Position numbers and translations under genes: made by a program. A stretch of DNA of 17,417 nucleotides from Oscillospiraceae bacterium (GTDB taxonomy: Bacteria; Bacillota; Clostridia; Oscillospirales; Ruminococcaceae). Below the pieces are notes generated by a model. That model was given only the letters and a program-made list of their open reading frames with translations. It searched no databases and was not told the DNA's origin. Of the stretch, positions 1 to 5,628 are shown piece after piece (the stretch's first letter is position 1; the number at the start of each line of letters is the position of its first letter). The DNA is taken from contig JAIEDJ010000363.1 in assembly GCA_029068025.1 (NCBI GenBank), forward strand, positions 1 through 17,417. Reading direction: 5' to 3'.

Positions 1-1563
1 CTTCTTGGAGTAGATCTCAGTACCCTCTACCATAATAAGCAGATTCGGATTCTTGGCAAGCACCTTTTGTGCCGCGACCTCGGCGGTGTGCTTCCAGTTA
101 TTGATATCCGTTGAGTCGTTCCAGATCGCCTTGTTGGATTCGTTCGGCTTTCCGTGCGGCTCGTTCTTAAGATCTATCGCTATAATGGTGTCGTTGTTCT
201 TGTAACGATCCGCAAGCCACTCCAGCGCGTGATAATAGTCGTTTACCGTGACCTTATCGGTATACCAGAGATTGACGTTATGCCCCTGAGCGTCCGTTTC
301 GGCGCAGTGGATATCGGGCATGACCTTCATTCCGTTCTGTTCGGCGAGCTTTAAGAAATACTCGAAGATCTGCAATGAATTCAGCGCATTCAATTCGGGA
401 TTGAGTGCGTTGTTGTAGTTCGCCCTCGGGTATTCGCCGCGCGACCACTGATTTATAAGCTCGGCGGAGATCGGAACTCTGATCAGATTGAACCCGTGAT
501 CGGCTATCGCCTTGACGGAGCTTCTGAGGTTACTGTTCCACAAGCCGTCAAAGATATTTGTGCCCGTGTTGTAGCCGAACCAGTTCACGCCGGTGAGCCA
601 GACCTCTCTGCCGTCCTTGTCGAGGATCTTGTTCCCCGAAACATGCAGCCAGTCGTCGCCCTGCTTGGCGTTAGGATCGCGCGTGAGCATTTCCTTGATA
701 TCCGTTGAAACAGGCTCGTTGTTCGGATTCTGCGAGCTTGAGCTGCTGCTTTGTCCGCCCTGGCTGCTTTGACCTCCTTGATTCGGAGCCTGCGAAGAGC
801 TTGCCGCGTTTCCGTTAAAGGTTACGCTTGACGGCGGGGCAAACGCCGATGGGCTGCTGTAGTTGAAGCCCGCGGTAACGCTGCCGCCGTTCGGGATACT
901 GCCGTTGAAGTCCGCGTTGGTGACAGTGACCGTTGTTCCGCTCACACTGTATTTGCCGCTCCAGCCGTTGGATATTGCAAATCCGTTCGGGACGGAGAAT
1001 TTCGCCGTCCAGCCGTTTATGCTCTTGCCCGAATTATTGGTGATCGTAAGCTCCGCCGTACCGCACTTCTTGCCGCCCTCGTCCCATGTATTTCCTGCTT
1101 TCCACGAAAAGGAAATGCCGCTTGTCGGCACCGACTGCGAACCGGTGCTTAATGAGCTTTTCGAGCTTGAGGAAGAGCTGCTTGAGCTTGAAGAGGAGCT
1201 GCCGGAGCTCGAATGGCTTGAAGAGCTTGACGATCCGCCCGAGCTTGATGTGCTGCTTATGCTTGACGAGCTGCTCGAACTTGAAGAGCTTGGCGAACTG
1301 TCCGCACTTGAACTATCGGACGGCTCCGATGTAATGTCAGAGTCATCGCCGCCCACGCTGCCAACATCGGTGATCCCGGGATCGGAGTAACTGCTCCGAT
1401 CGTCCCGGCTATCCGGATCCGATGAGTTATCCGAAGATATTGGCGCAGTCACAGAACTGCTTTGCCCGATATCTCCGTGCAGTTCCTCGCCGCCTCGGCA
1501 GCCCGAAAGCACGATCACAGCCACCAGAAGCGCCGCAGCCGTTTTGATATGCACTCGTTTCAT
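1..1563 (-). CDS. GH5 cellulase lipoprotein with CBM2 domain (3' end outside window)
   Basis: Probably an endo-beta-1,4-glucanase tethered to the outer face of the membrane, cutting cellulose or related glucans. The frame is open for all 521 codons in the window. Residues 1-22 are a lipoprotein signal with lipobox LSGC (Cys22). A Ser-rich linker with long poly-Ser runs follows to about residue 145. A CBM2-like domain lies at about 150-249, with the family pattern GWTAKFSVPNGF...VTNADFNGSIPNGGSV. A second Ser/Gln linker leads to the GH5 domain from about residue 300 (WLTGVNWFGYNTG, then DIH with His419). The acid/base Glu468 is in the NEP motif. The nucleophile Glu lies beyond the left edge. 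The start is 3 nt after the stop of the SCP2 gene and has only a weak AAGAAG as SD, so translation is probably coupled to that gene. The GH5 and CBM2 calls are firm; exact substrate is inference. Confidence 0.9.
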   Translation of the reverse strand, partial: MKRVHIKTAAALLVAVIVLSGCRGGEELHGDIGQSSSVTAPISSDNSSDPDSRDDRSSYSDPGITDVGSVGGDDSDITSEPSDSSSADSSPSSSSSSSSSSISSTSSSGGSSSSSSHSSSGSSSSSSSSSSSSSKSSLSTGSQSVPTSGISFSWKAGNTWDEGGKKCGTAELTITNNSGKSINGWTAKFSVPNGFAISNGWSGKYSVSGTTVTVTNADFNGSIPNGGSVTAGFNYSSPSAFAPPSSVTFNGNAASSSQAPNQGGQSSQGGQSSSSSSQNPNNEPVSTDIKEMLTRDPNAKQGDDWLHVSGNKILDKDGREVWLTGVNWFGYNTGTNIFDGLWNSNLRSSVKAIADHGFNLIRVPISAELINQWSRGEYPRANYNNALNPELNALNSLQIFEYFLKLAEQNGMKVMPDIHCAETDAQGHNVNLWYTDKVTVNDYYHALEWLADRYKNNDTIIAIDLKNEPHGKPNESNKAIWNDSTDINNWKHTAEVAAQKVLAKNPNLLIMVEGTEIYSKK

Positions 1564-1566
1564 CGC

Positions 1567-1887
1567 TTACTTCTTAAGCAGCTTGGAGAACTCCAGAGCC
1601 TTTCCGAGGTCTCCGTCCACCTTCAGCTTGCCCGTAGTATACGCGAAAACGGGATCCAGCTTTCCGTCAGCGAGTTTTAAAAAGTTGGACGGCTCAAGGG
1701 TGATCGCGCAGTTCCTGTCAATGTACTCATACGGCTCAACGGAAACAACGCCGTTTTTCTTCTCAAGATAGAACACGCCGCCGTCCTTGCCGGTGAGGTT
1801 GATCTGTACTGCCAGGAAATCGATACCGGAGGTATCGGTGGTCTTTGCTCTTTCTCTTACCTTCTCTACGATCTCATTAAATGTCAT
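1567..1887 (-). CDS. SCP2 (sterol carrier protein 2)-like domain protein
   Basis: A 106-residue cytoplasmic protein, essentially one SCP2-like domain: an N-terminal helix (FNEIVEKVRERA), a beta region (FLAVQINLTGKDGGVFYLE) and the C-terminal pattern DPVFAYTTGKLKVDGDLGKALEFSKLL, where the small SCP2 proteins carry their G-K-(L/I)-x-x-x-G-D core. The family binds hydrophobic ligands; the ligand here is unknown. I start at the ATG at 1887 because AAGGAG lies 7 nt upstream (1895-1900); the frame is open 17 codons further upstream but without a good SD. The gene is followed after 3 nt by the GH5 lipoprotein, so the two are probably co-transcribed. A hairpin repeat element (1912-2029) sits directly upstream of the SD. 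No SigA promoter is obvious close to the start, so the gene may be read from the phosphotransferase promoter. Confidence 0.85.
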   Translation of the reverse strand: MTFNEIVEKVRERAKTTDTSGIDFLAVQINLTGKDGGVFYLEKKNGVVSVEPYEYIDRNCAITLEPSNFLKLADGKLDPVFAYTTGKLKVDGDLGKALEFSKLLKK

Positions 1888-1911
1888 AACTCTTCTCCTT
1901 AATCTAAAAAT

Positions 1912-2029
1912 AATTTCAAAATTCGCACTTGACTGCACTCTCCACTTCGCTTCGCTCCGTTCCGCTTAGCAGCCAAGTGCGAACCGGTCAAAATTTTTCT
2001 TAAGAAAAATTTTGACACTTTTTGAAATT
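1912..2029 (-). repeat. Leader hairpin element, copy A
   Basis: Nested inverted repeats upstream of the SCP2 gene. The outer arms are AATTTCAAAA at 1912-1921 and TTTTGAAATT at 2020-2029 (10 bp, perfect). The inner arms at 1922-1936 and 1969-1983 match at 14 of 15 positions and enclose a GC-rich loop that reads AGCGGAACGGAGCGAAGCG on the gene strand. The outer arms and the upstream flank (GTTGATCTTG at 2046-2055 on the plus strand) recur in copy B (4031-4140). The element ends 11 bp before the AAGGAG of the downstream gene. It could be a mobile repeat or a leader-RNA element; the sequence alone does not decide. Confidence 0.75.
1987..2016. repeat. Perfect 30-bp palindrome
   Basis: The sequence from GTCAAAATTTTTC to GAAAAATTTTGAC is a perfect inverted repeat centred on CTTAAG, without a loop. 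It lies inside copy A, between its left outer arm and inner stem, and is absent from copy B. It may help end transcription from the phosphotransferase gene that stops at 2080, but it has no loop and no separate U-tract, so that role is uncertain. Confidence 0.8.
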
Positions 2030-2079
2030 CATGCGTGTTTAAGACGTTGATCTTGCCACAACCATTTATCAATCGTCCA

Positions 2080-2835
2080 TTATCGATAGTCCGTCACGTC
2101 GATCCAGGTCAGCAGCAGCTCTCGCTCCTCGGGACGCTTGAATTTAAGCTGCGCCGCCGCGACTATAGGCAGCCAGCTGTGAACGTATTCCACAGACGTA
2201 CCCGTTTTGCTGCAATAGATCCTCAGATACTTCTCCGCGGATTCGGTGCGGTGCTTAAGACAGAAATTCAGGTATGTTTTCGCCACGTCGGCGGACGCAT
2301 TGCCCTGCTTTGCTTTCAGCCAGTCCACGATAAAAACGCCGTCATCGCTGACGATGATATTATCGGGCGAGAAATCGCCGTGACAGAGCTTTGAGTGCTT
2401 GGGCATCGTCGAAAGGCGGGTCATAAGCTCGTATTTCTTCACGTCGTCGATCATGTCAAGCCCGTCGATCGAGCGCTTGAGATAATCTGTCTGCCTGCTC
2501 AGCTTGGTGGAATTCAGTGAGTTTATCTCTATCTGGAGATCCACCATCTTTTCGAGATAGTGATCCTTCTTTGATGGGTTTTCACGCATAAGCTCGTCAA
2601 AAGTTTTTCCGCTTATGTGCCGGTAGATGATCGCCCAGTTGCCGTCGATCTTAACGATCTCCTCAAAAGGCGGTATCCGCGCGAAGCCTGTTTCCTCAAC
2701 GCGCGAATGAGTCAGCGCTTCGTACAGTACAACGCTTTTAGGCTCTCTGGGATCCTTGAAGACCTTTACGCATTTTCCATCCGATTCGTATACGCGAACC
2801 TTTTCACTTTCGGAAATCAATTTGTTCAGTTCCAT
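2080..2835 (-). CDS. APH/choline-kinase-fold phosphotransferase family protein
   Basis: A 251-residue protein with the aminoglycoside-phosphotransferase fold, which transfers phosphate from a nucleotide to a small-molecule hydroxyl. Visible motifs are a probable nucleotide-binding Lys24 in CVKVFK, the Brenner catalytic loop LCHGDFSPDNIIV (His152, Asp154, Asn159), and the metal-binding Asp171 in FIVDWLKA, where most protein kinases have DFG. The length is near the usual 250-300 residues. An SD-like GGAAGGG precedes the ATG, and a strong promoter lies at 2910-2938. The gene is upstream of the SCP2 and cellulase genes on the same strand, separated by about 190 bp that include hairpin copy A. Substrate unknown: the neighbours do not suggest aminoglycoside resistance, and this annotation should not be read as a resistance gene. 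Confidence 0.8.
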   Translation of the reverse strand: MELNKLISESEKVRVYESDGKCVKVFKDPREPKSVVLYEALTHSRVEETGFARIPPFEEIVKIDGNWAIIYRHISGKTFDELMRENPSKKDHYLEKMVDLQIEINSLNSTKLSRQTDYLKRSIDGLDMIDDVKKYELMTRLSTMPKHSKLCHGDFSPDNIIVSDDGVFIVDWLKAKQGNASADVAKTYLNFCLKHRTESAEKYLRIYCSKTGTSVEYVHSWLPIVAAAQLKFKRPEERELLLTWIDVTDYR

Positions 2836-2909
2836 TTATTCACACCCTTCCGATGTTTTATTAAATCAATAAACAGGAACAAAGCGTCCGTTCTGATCAT
2901 ACCATATCT

Positions 2910-2938
2910 ATTATACCATTATTCTCGGCTGTTGTAAA
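2910..2938 (-). promoter_or_regulatory. SigA-type promoter of the phosphotransferase gene
   Basis: On the minus strand, TTTACA (2933-2938) and TATAAT (2910-2915) are 17 nt apart. An extended -10 TG precedes the hexamer (TGGTATAAT). Start of transcription would fall near 2903, about 70 nt before the ATG. Confidence 0.8.
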
Positions 2939-3023
2939 GTGCTTTTGACCGAATTTAAGCATTTTAGCGGATTTTTTCCTTAAAATTCGTTGATTTTGCC
3001 CATTTCAGCACGCCCTAAATCGG

Positions 3024-3052
3024 TTGACAACACCAAGAAAATGTGCTACAAT
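3024..3052 (+). promoter_or_regulatory. SigA-type promoter of the solute-binding protein gene
   Basis: TTGACA (3024-3029) and TACAAT (3047-3052) are 17 nt apart, with an extended -10 TG (TGCTACAAT). It drives the lipoprotein gene starting at 3105 and is divergent from the promoter at 2910-2938. Confidence 0.85.
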
Positions 3053-3104
3053 AAAATTAACATGAAAATAATTTGTCTCGCTTTGCTTTTGAAAGGATAT
3101 TATT

Positions 3105-3917
3105 ATGAAGATAGCAAAGATTTGCACTATGCTCGTTTCGGTCTGTCTGGGCGCAGCAATGCTGACTGGCTGCAGCGGTATCCCCTCAAATGCGGTGTTC
3201 TGCTGCGACGATCTGCCCGGGAAAACCATCGGCGTTCAGAAGGGGACGACAGGCGCGGATTACGCTCTGGAGCTGGAGAATAAGCCCGAAAGCGGCAAGC
3301 CTGCCGCCAAAGTAAATACCTACGGCACGGGAGCTGACGCGATAAACGACCTTAAGTCCGGCAAGATCGACTGCGTTATTATAGACAACGAGCCCGCGCG
3401 GGTATTCGTATCAGAAAACCGGGATCTGCAGATACTTCCCGACATCTTCTCGGACGAACAATATGCCATAGCCGTAAAAAAGGGCAGAACCGCGCTTATT
3501 GACGAGCTGAACAGCGCTATGAGAGAGCTGAAGGACGAAGGGATCATCGAAAAAATATCGGGCAATTATATCGGCGACAACAAGGGGAGCTTTCAATACA
3601 CCTCGCCCGAGGGCGTAAAGCGTGACAAGGGCAAGCTCATTATGGCGACAAACGCCGAATTTCCGCCTTACGAATATAAGGAAGGTAATGAAATCGTCGG
3701 CATAGATATAGATATCTTCCGCGCTCTTTGTGACAAGCTGGGCTATGAGCCGGAGATAATCGATATGGATTTTGATGATATTCTCGAGACAGTTCAGACA
3801 GGCGGCGCGGATATCGGAATGGCGGGAATAACAGTGAACGAGGATCGTCTTAAGGAAGTTGATTTCACCGATCCCTACGCGCACGGGGTTCAGGTCATCA
3901 TCACAAGAAAGCAGTGA
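3105..3917 (+). CDS. Amino-acid-type ABC transporter solute-binding lipoprotein, circularly permuted
   Basis: A 270-residue extracytoplasmic binding protein of the SBP_bac_3 family. Residues 1-23 are a lipoprotein signal with lipobox LTGC (Cys23). The two family halves are in reverse order. Residues 35-158 carry what is normally the C-terminal half: DDLPGKTIGVQKGTTG, then VIIDNEPARVFV, YAIAVKKG and the closing helix ending in NYIG. A short linker (GDNKGSFQYTSPEG) leads to residues 177-270, normally the N-terminal half: KLIMATNAEFPPYEY, then IVGIDIDI, GGADIGMAGITV and VDFTDPYAHGVQVIITRKQ. The protein ends exactly where the canonical chain crosses the hinge. No half is duplicated and the frame is intact, so this is not a truncation. 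AAAGGA at 3092-3097 is the SD. No permease or ATPase gene is adjacent, so its transporter partner is elsewhere. Likely ligand class is an amino acid (inference). Confidence 0.9.
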   Translation: MKIAKICTMLVSVCLGAAMLTGCSGIPSNAVFCCDDLPGKTIGVQKGTTGADYALELENKPESGKPAAKVNTYGTGADAINDLKSGKIDCVIIDNEPARVFVSENRDLQILPDIFSDEQYAIAVKKGRTALIDELNSAMRELKDEGIIEKISGNYIGDNKGSFQYTSPEGVKRDKGKLIMATNAEFPPYEYKEGNEIVGIDIDIFRALCDKLGYEPEIIDMDFDDILETVQTGGADIGMAGITVNEDRLKEVDFTDPYAHGVQVIITRKQ

Positions 3918-3926
3918 TCAAACCCC

Positions 3927-4046
3927 AAAGCCGCATTATAAACTCGCGGCAAAATCCATTCCGCCCAAAGCAGCATATTAAAAACGCAGTAAAGGCGGCT
4001 TCGACAAGATCAACATTTTAAACGCGCAGGAGAAATTTCAAAAAGC
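3927..4046 (+). repeat. Three degenerate 40-bp tandem repeats
   Basis: Units at 3927-3966, 3967-4006 and 4007-4046 align in register with a period of exactly 40 bp. Each carries a CxxCAT...TAAA...CGC core (starts at 3931, 3971 and 4011). Units 1 and 2 agree at about 25 of 40 positions by eye. The third runs into hairpin copy B and contains the CAAGATCAAC-type flank that copy A also has. No promoter or terminator was seen between 3918 and 4030. Confidence 0.55.
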
Positions 4047-4140
4047 AGTCCCTCTCGGCGCAGCGGAACGCGAAGCGTGCAGCGGAGCCGAAAGGGGCTG
4101 GCTAGGACGGTGCGAAGCACCGGCCGTTTTTGAAATTTCT
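4031..4140 (+). repeat. Leader hairpin element, copy B
   Basis: The outer arms AGAAATTTCAAAAA (4031-4044) and TTTTTGAAATTTCT (4127-4140) are a perfect 14-bp inverted repeat. Inside are two small GAA-loop hairpins (ACGC-GAA-GCGT at 4068-4078; CGGTGC-GAA-GCACCG at 4108-4122) and a GC-rich core containing AGCGGAACGCGAAGCG. The right arm ends 8 bp before the AAGGAG (4149-4154) of the Dabb gene. Outer arms, core and both flanks resemble copy A, in the same orientation relative to the downstream gene. Confidence 0.8.
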
Positions 4141-4160
4141 TTTTAAATAAGGAGTTAAAC

Positions 4161-4448
4161 ATGATCAGACATATTGTAATGTGGAAATTCAAAGAGGATC
4201 AGCATGATAATATGCTGCTTTTCAGGGAGCGCCTGCTCGCGCTTCGGGACAGGATCCCCGAGATCAGGGAGATGGAGGTCGGGATAAACATCAACCCGTC
4301 CGAGCGGAGCTTCGACGCGGTTCTTGTGTCGTCGTTCGACAGCCTTGACGCACTCAAGTCCTACAGCGTGAATCCGCTGCATGTCGCGGTATCGGACTTC
4401 TGCAAGACCATCCGCACACAGTCGGTAAGCGTGGACTATGAATTCTGA
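4161..4448 (+). CDS. Dabb (stress-responsive A/B barrel) domain protein
   Basis: A 95-residue protein that is one Dabb domain. It opens with the hallmark IRHIVMWKFKED (beta strand with the conserved His), has a helix with LLALRDRIPEIREMEVGININPS, then FDAVLVSSFDSLDALKSY and the HVAVSDFCKTIRTQSVSVDYEF ending. Dabb proteins form dimeric ferredoxin-like barrels; most bacterial ones have no known reaction. The start is set by AAGGAG 6 nt upstream (4149-4154). The last 11 nt overlap the start of the glycosylase gene, so the two are an operon with probable translational coupling. Hairpin copy B lies directly upstream; no convincing SigA promoter was found within 240 bp. Confidence 0.88.
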   Translation: MIRHIVMWKFKEDQHDNMLLFRERLLALRDRIPEIREMEVGININPSERSFDAVLVSSFDSLDALKSYSVNPLHVAVSDFCKTIRTQSVSVDYEF

Positions 4449-4932
4449 TAAGGTCAAACACGAGTTTTCGCCCGTATATGACGAGAACTCGCGCGTTCTT
4501 ATTCTCGGAACGATCCCCTCGCCGAAATCGCGAGAGCTAGGGTTTTACTATATGCACCCGCAAAACCGCTTCTGGAAAATGCTCTGCGCCGTATTGAACG
4601 AGAGCGTCCCCGACAGTATCGCGGAAAGACGCGCACTGTGTCTAAGGCGCGGGATAGCGCTCTGGGACGTGCTGGAGAGCTGCGAGATACGCGGCGCGGA
4701 GGACAGCTCGATATCGAACGCCGTCCCGAACGATCTGCGGCGAATTATCGGCGGCAGTCCCATAAAGCGGATCTTCACCACGGGAAAGAAAGCTCACGCT
4801 TTATACAAGAGGTTCTTCCCCGATCTGGCGGAGGATATCTGTCTGCCGTCCACCAGTCCCGCCAACCGCACGATAACCGAAGCGGAAATGCTTGAGCAGT
4901 ACAGACAGATAGCGGAATATATCGACAAATAA
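4438..4932 (+). CDS. DNA-deoxyinosine (hypoxanthine-DNA) glycosylase, UDG superfamily
   Basis: A 164-residue base-excision repair enzyme of the hypoxanthine-DNA glycosylase family (UDG superfamily, family 6), which removes hypoxanthine formed by adenine deamination. Recognisable family blocks in order: VLILGTIPSPKSRELGFYY with MHPQNRFWKML (about residues 20-49), GIALWDVLESC and EDSSISNAVPND (about 72-98), a beta strand with IFTTGKKAH, and the DNA-contacting loop LPSTSPANR near residue 140. It is full length. The ATG overlaps the end of the Dabb gene by 11 nt and has no SD of its own close by, which suggests re-initiation or coupling. A terminator follows at once. The family call is firm; base specificity is from family knowledge. 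Confidence 0.87.
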   Translation: MNSDKVKHEFSPVYDENSRVLILGTIPSPKSRELGFYYMHPQNRFWKMLCAVLNESVPDSIAERRALCLRRGIALWDVLESCEIRGAEDSSISNAVPNDLRRIIGGSPIKRIFTTGKKAHALYKRFFPDLAEDICLPSTSPANRTITEAEMLEQYRQIAEYIDK

Positions 4933-4957
4933 GCAGCGTCAACGGCGCTGCTTTTTT
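4932..4957 (+). terminator. Rho-independent terminator after the glycosylase gene
   Basis: A 7-bp stem AGCAGCG (4932-4938) / CGCTGCT (4946-4952) with a 7-nt loop is followed by six T (4952-4957). It starts within the TAA of the glycosylase gene. Confidence 0.85.
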
Positions 4958-4961
4958 CACG

Positions 4962-5008
4962 AAAAAATTTTTTTCTCCGGTGACAGATTTTCGGAATTTT
5001 CGCGGACT
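4962..5008 (+). promoter_or_regulatory. ECF-like promoter with A/T tract, cassette 1
   Basis: TGACAG (4981-4986) and CGGACT (5003-5008) are 16 nt apart, preceded by an A6T7 tract (4962-4974) that may act as an UP element. The second sigma cassette has TGTAAT-N16-CGAACT with the same kind of tract (7184-7229). The TGxxA / CGxxC form and 16-nt spacing fit ECF sigma promoters, so autoregulation is plausible. No SigA -10 was seen here. Confidence 0.6.
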
Positions 5009-5067
5009 TATTTTTGAAAGCACAAAATTTATGCAGAGAGGTATTTTTTATTTTGGAGGTGAAACGT

Positions 5068-5628
5068 ATGGACGACAACGCCATAATCCGTCTTTTCAAC
5101 GAGCGAAACGAAGCGGCGCTCTCCGAGCTTTCCAAAAAACACGGCACTTTTCTCACGGGCATTGCCGAGAGGATATTGCTCAACCGCGAGGATTCTCAGA
5201 TGTGCGTAAACGACGCGTATCTCAGAGCCTGGGAAAGCATACCGCCCGCGCAGCCGAATATTCTGAGAGCGTTCGTCGGGAAGATCGTCAAGTGTATCGC
5301 CGTGAGTATGCTCCGCAAAGGCGACACGGAAAAGCGCGGCGGCGGAGAATTCACCCTTGTTCTGGACGAGCTTGAGGGCTGCATATCGGACAAGAGCTGC
5401 ATTGAGACCGAGTTTGAAAACAAACAGCTGATCGGGGAGATCAACAAGTTTCTGCTGAAATGCAGCGAATTCCATCAGCGCGTTTTCATACTCAGATATT
5501 GGTACTGCGAGAGCGTTTCCGAGATCGCGGCGGAGCTCGGCGCGGCAGAAAACAGGGTATCCGTATCGCTTTACAGAACGCGCCAAAAGCTGAAAGAACA
5601 TCTTGCAAAGGAGGGTTATATACTATGA
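5068..5628 (+). CDS. ECF-type RNA polymerase sigma factor, cassette 1
   Basis: A 186-residue sigma-70 family factor of ECF size. The sigma2 region spans about residues 10-80 (HGTFLTGIAERIL, then CVNDAYLRAWESIPP and FVGKIVKCIAVSMLRK). The sigma4 helix-turn-helix spans about 130-180 (FILRYWYCESVSEIAAELG, then VSVSLYRTRQKLKEHL). The linker has a Gly-rich KRGGGEFTLVLDELE. I chose the ATG at 5068 because GGAGG lies 8 nt upstream (5055-5059); the frame is open upstream but would include the promoter. The stop overlaps the ATG of the membrane protein gene by 4 nt (ATGA), the usual arrangement of a sigma/anti-sigma pair. Most residues are identical to the cassette 2 factor, so the cassettes arose by duplication. 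Stimulus and target genes are unknown. Confidence 0.9.
   Translation: MDDNAIIRLFNERNEAALSELSKKHGTFLTGIAERILLNREDSQMCVNDAYLRAWESIPPAQPNILRAFVGKIVKCIAVSMLRKGDTEKRGGGEFTLVLDELEGCISDKSCIETEFENKQLIGEINKFLLKCSEFHQRVFILRYWYCESVSEIAAELGAAENRVSVSLYRTRQKLKEHLAKEGYIL

Noticed and set aside
863..1390. Open frame on the plus strand rich in Glu/Leu
   Set aside because: It is the complement of the poly-Ser linker and CBM2 of the cellulase. The minus frame has clear domains; this one has no SD or family motif.
1987..2016. Intrinsic terminator at the 30-bp palindrome
   Set aside because: There is no loop and no distinct T tract after a GC-rich stem; listed only as a palindrome.
2080..2835. Aminoglycoside resistance gene
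   Set aside because: Only the broad APH fold is visible; no resistance-specific subfamily features or resistance context.
3105..3917. Truncated or frameshifted solute-binding protein
   Set aside because: Both halves are complete, each present once, in one frame with signal peptide and linker; a permutation explains it better than decay.
3927..4046. CRISPR array
   Set aside because: Units are degenerate throughout, adjacent, and without unique spacers or cas genes.
5460..5624. Upstream extension of the first membrane protein
   Set aside because: It is an out-of-frame reading of the sigma gene; the ATGA overlap with a good SD marks the start. The same applies to 7716-7880 for the second cassette.
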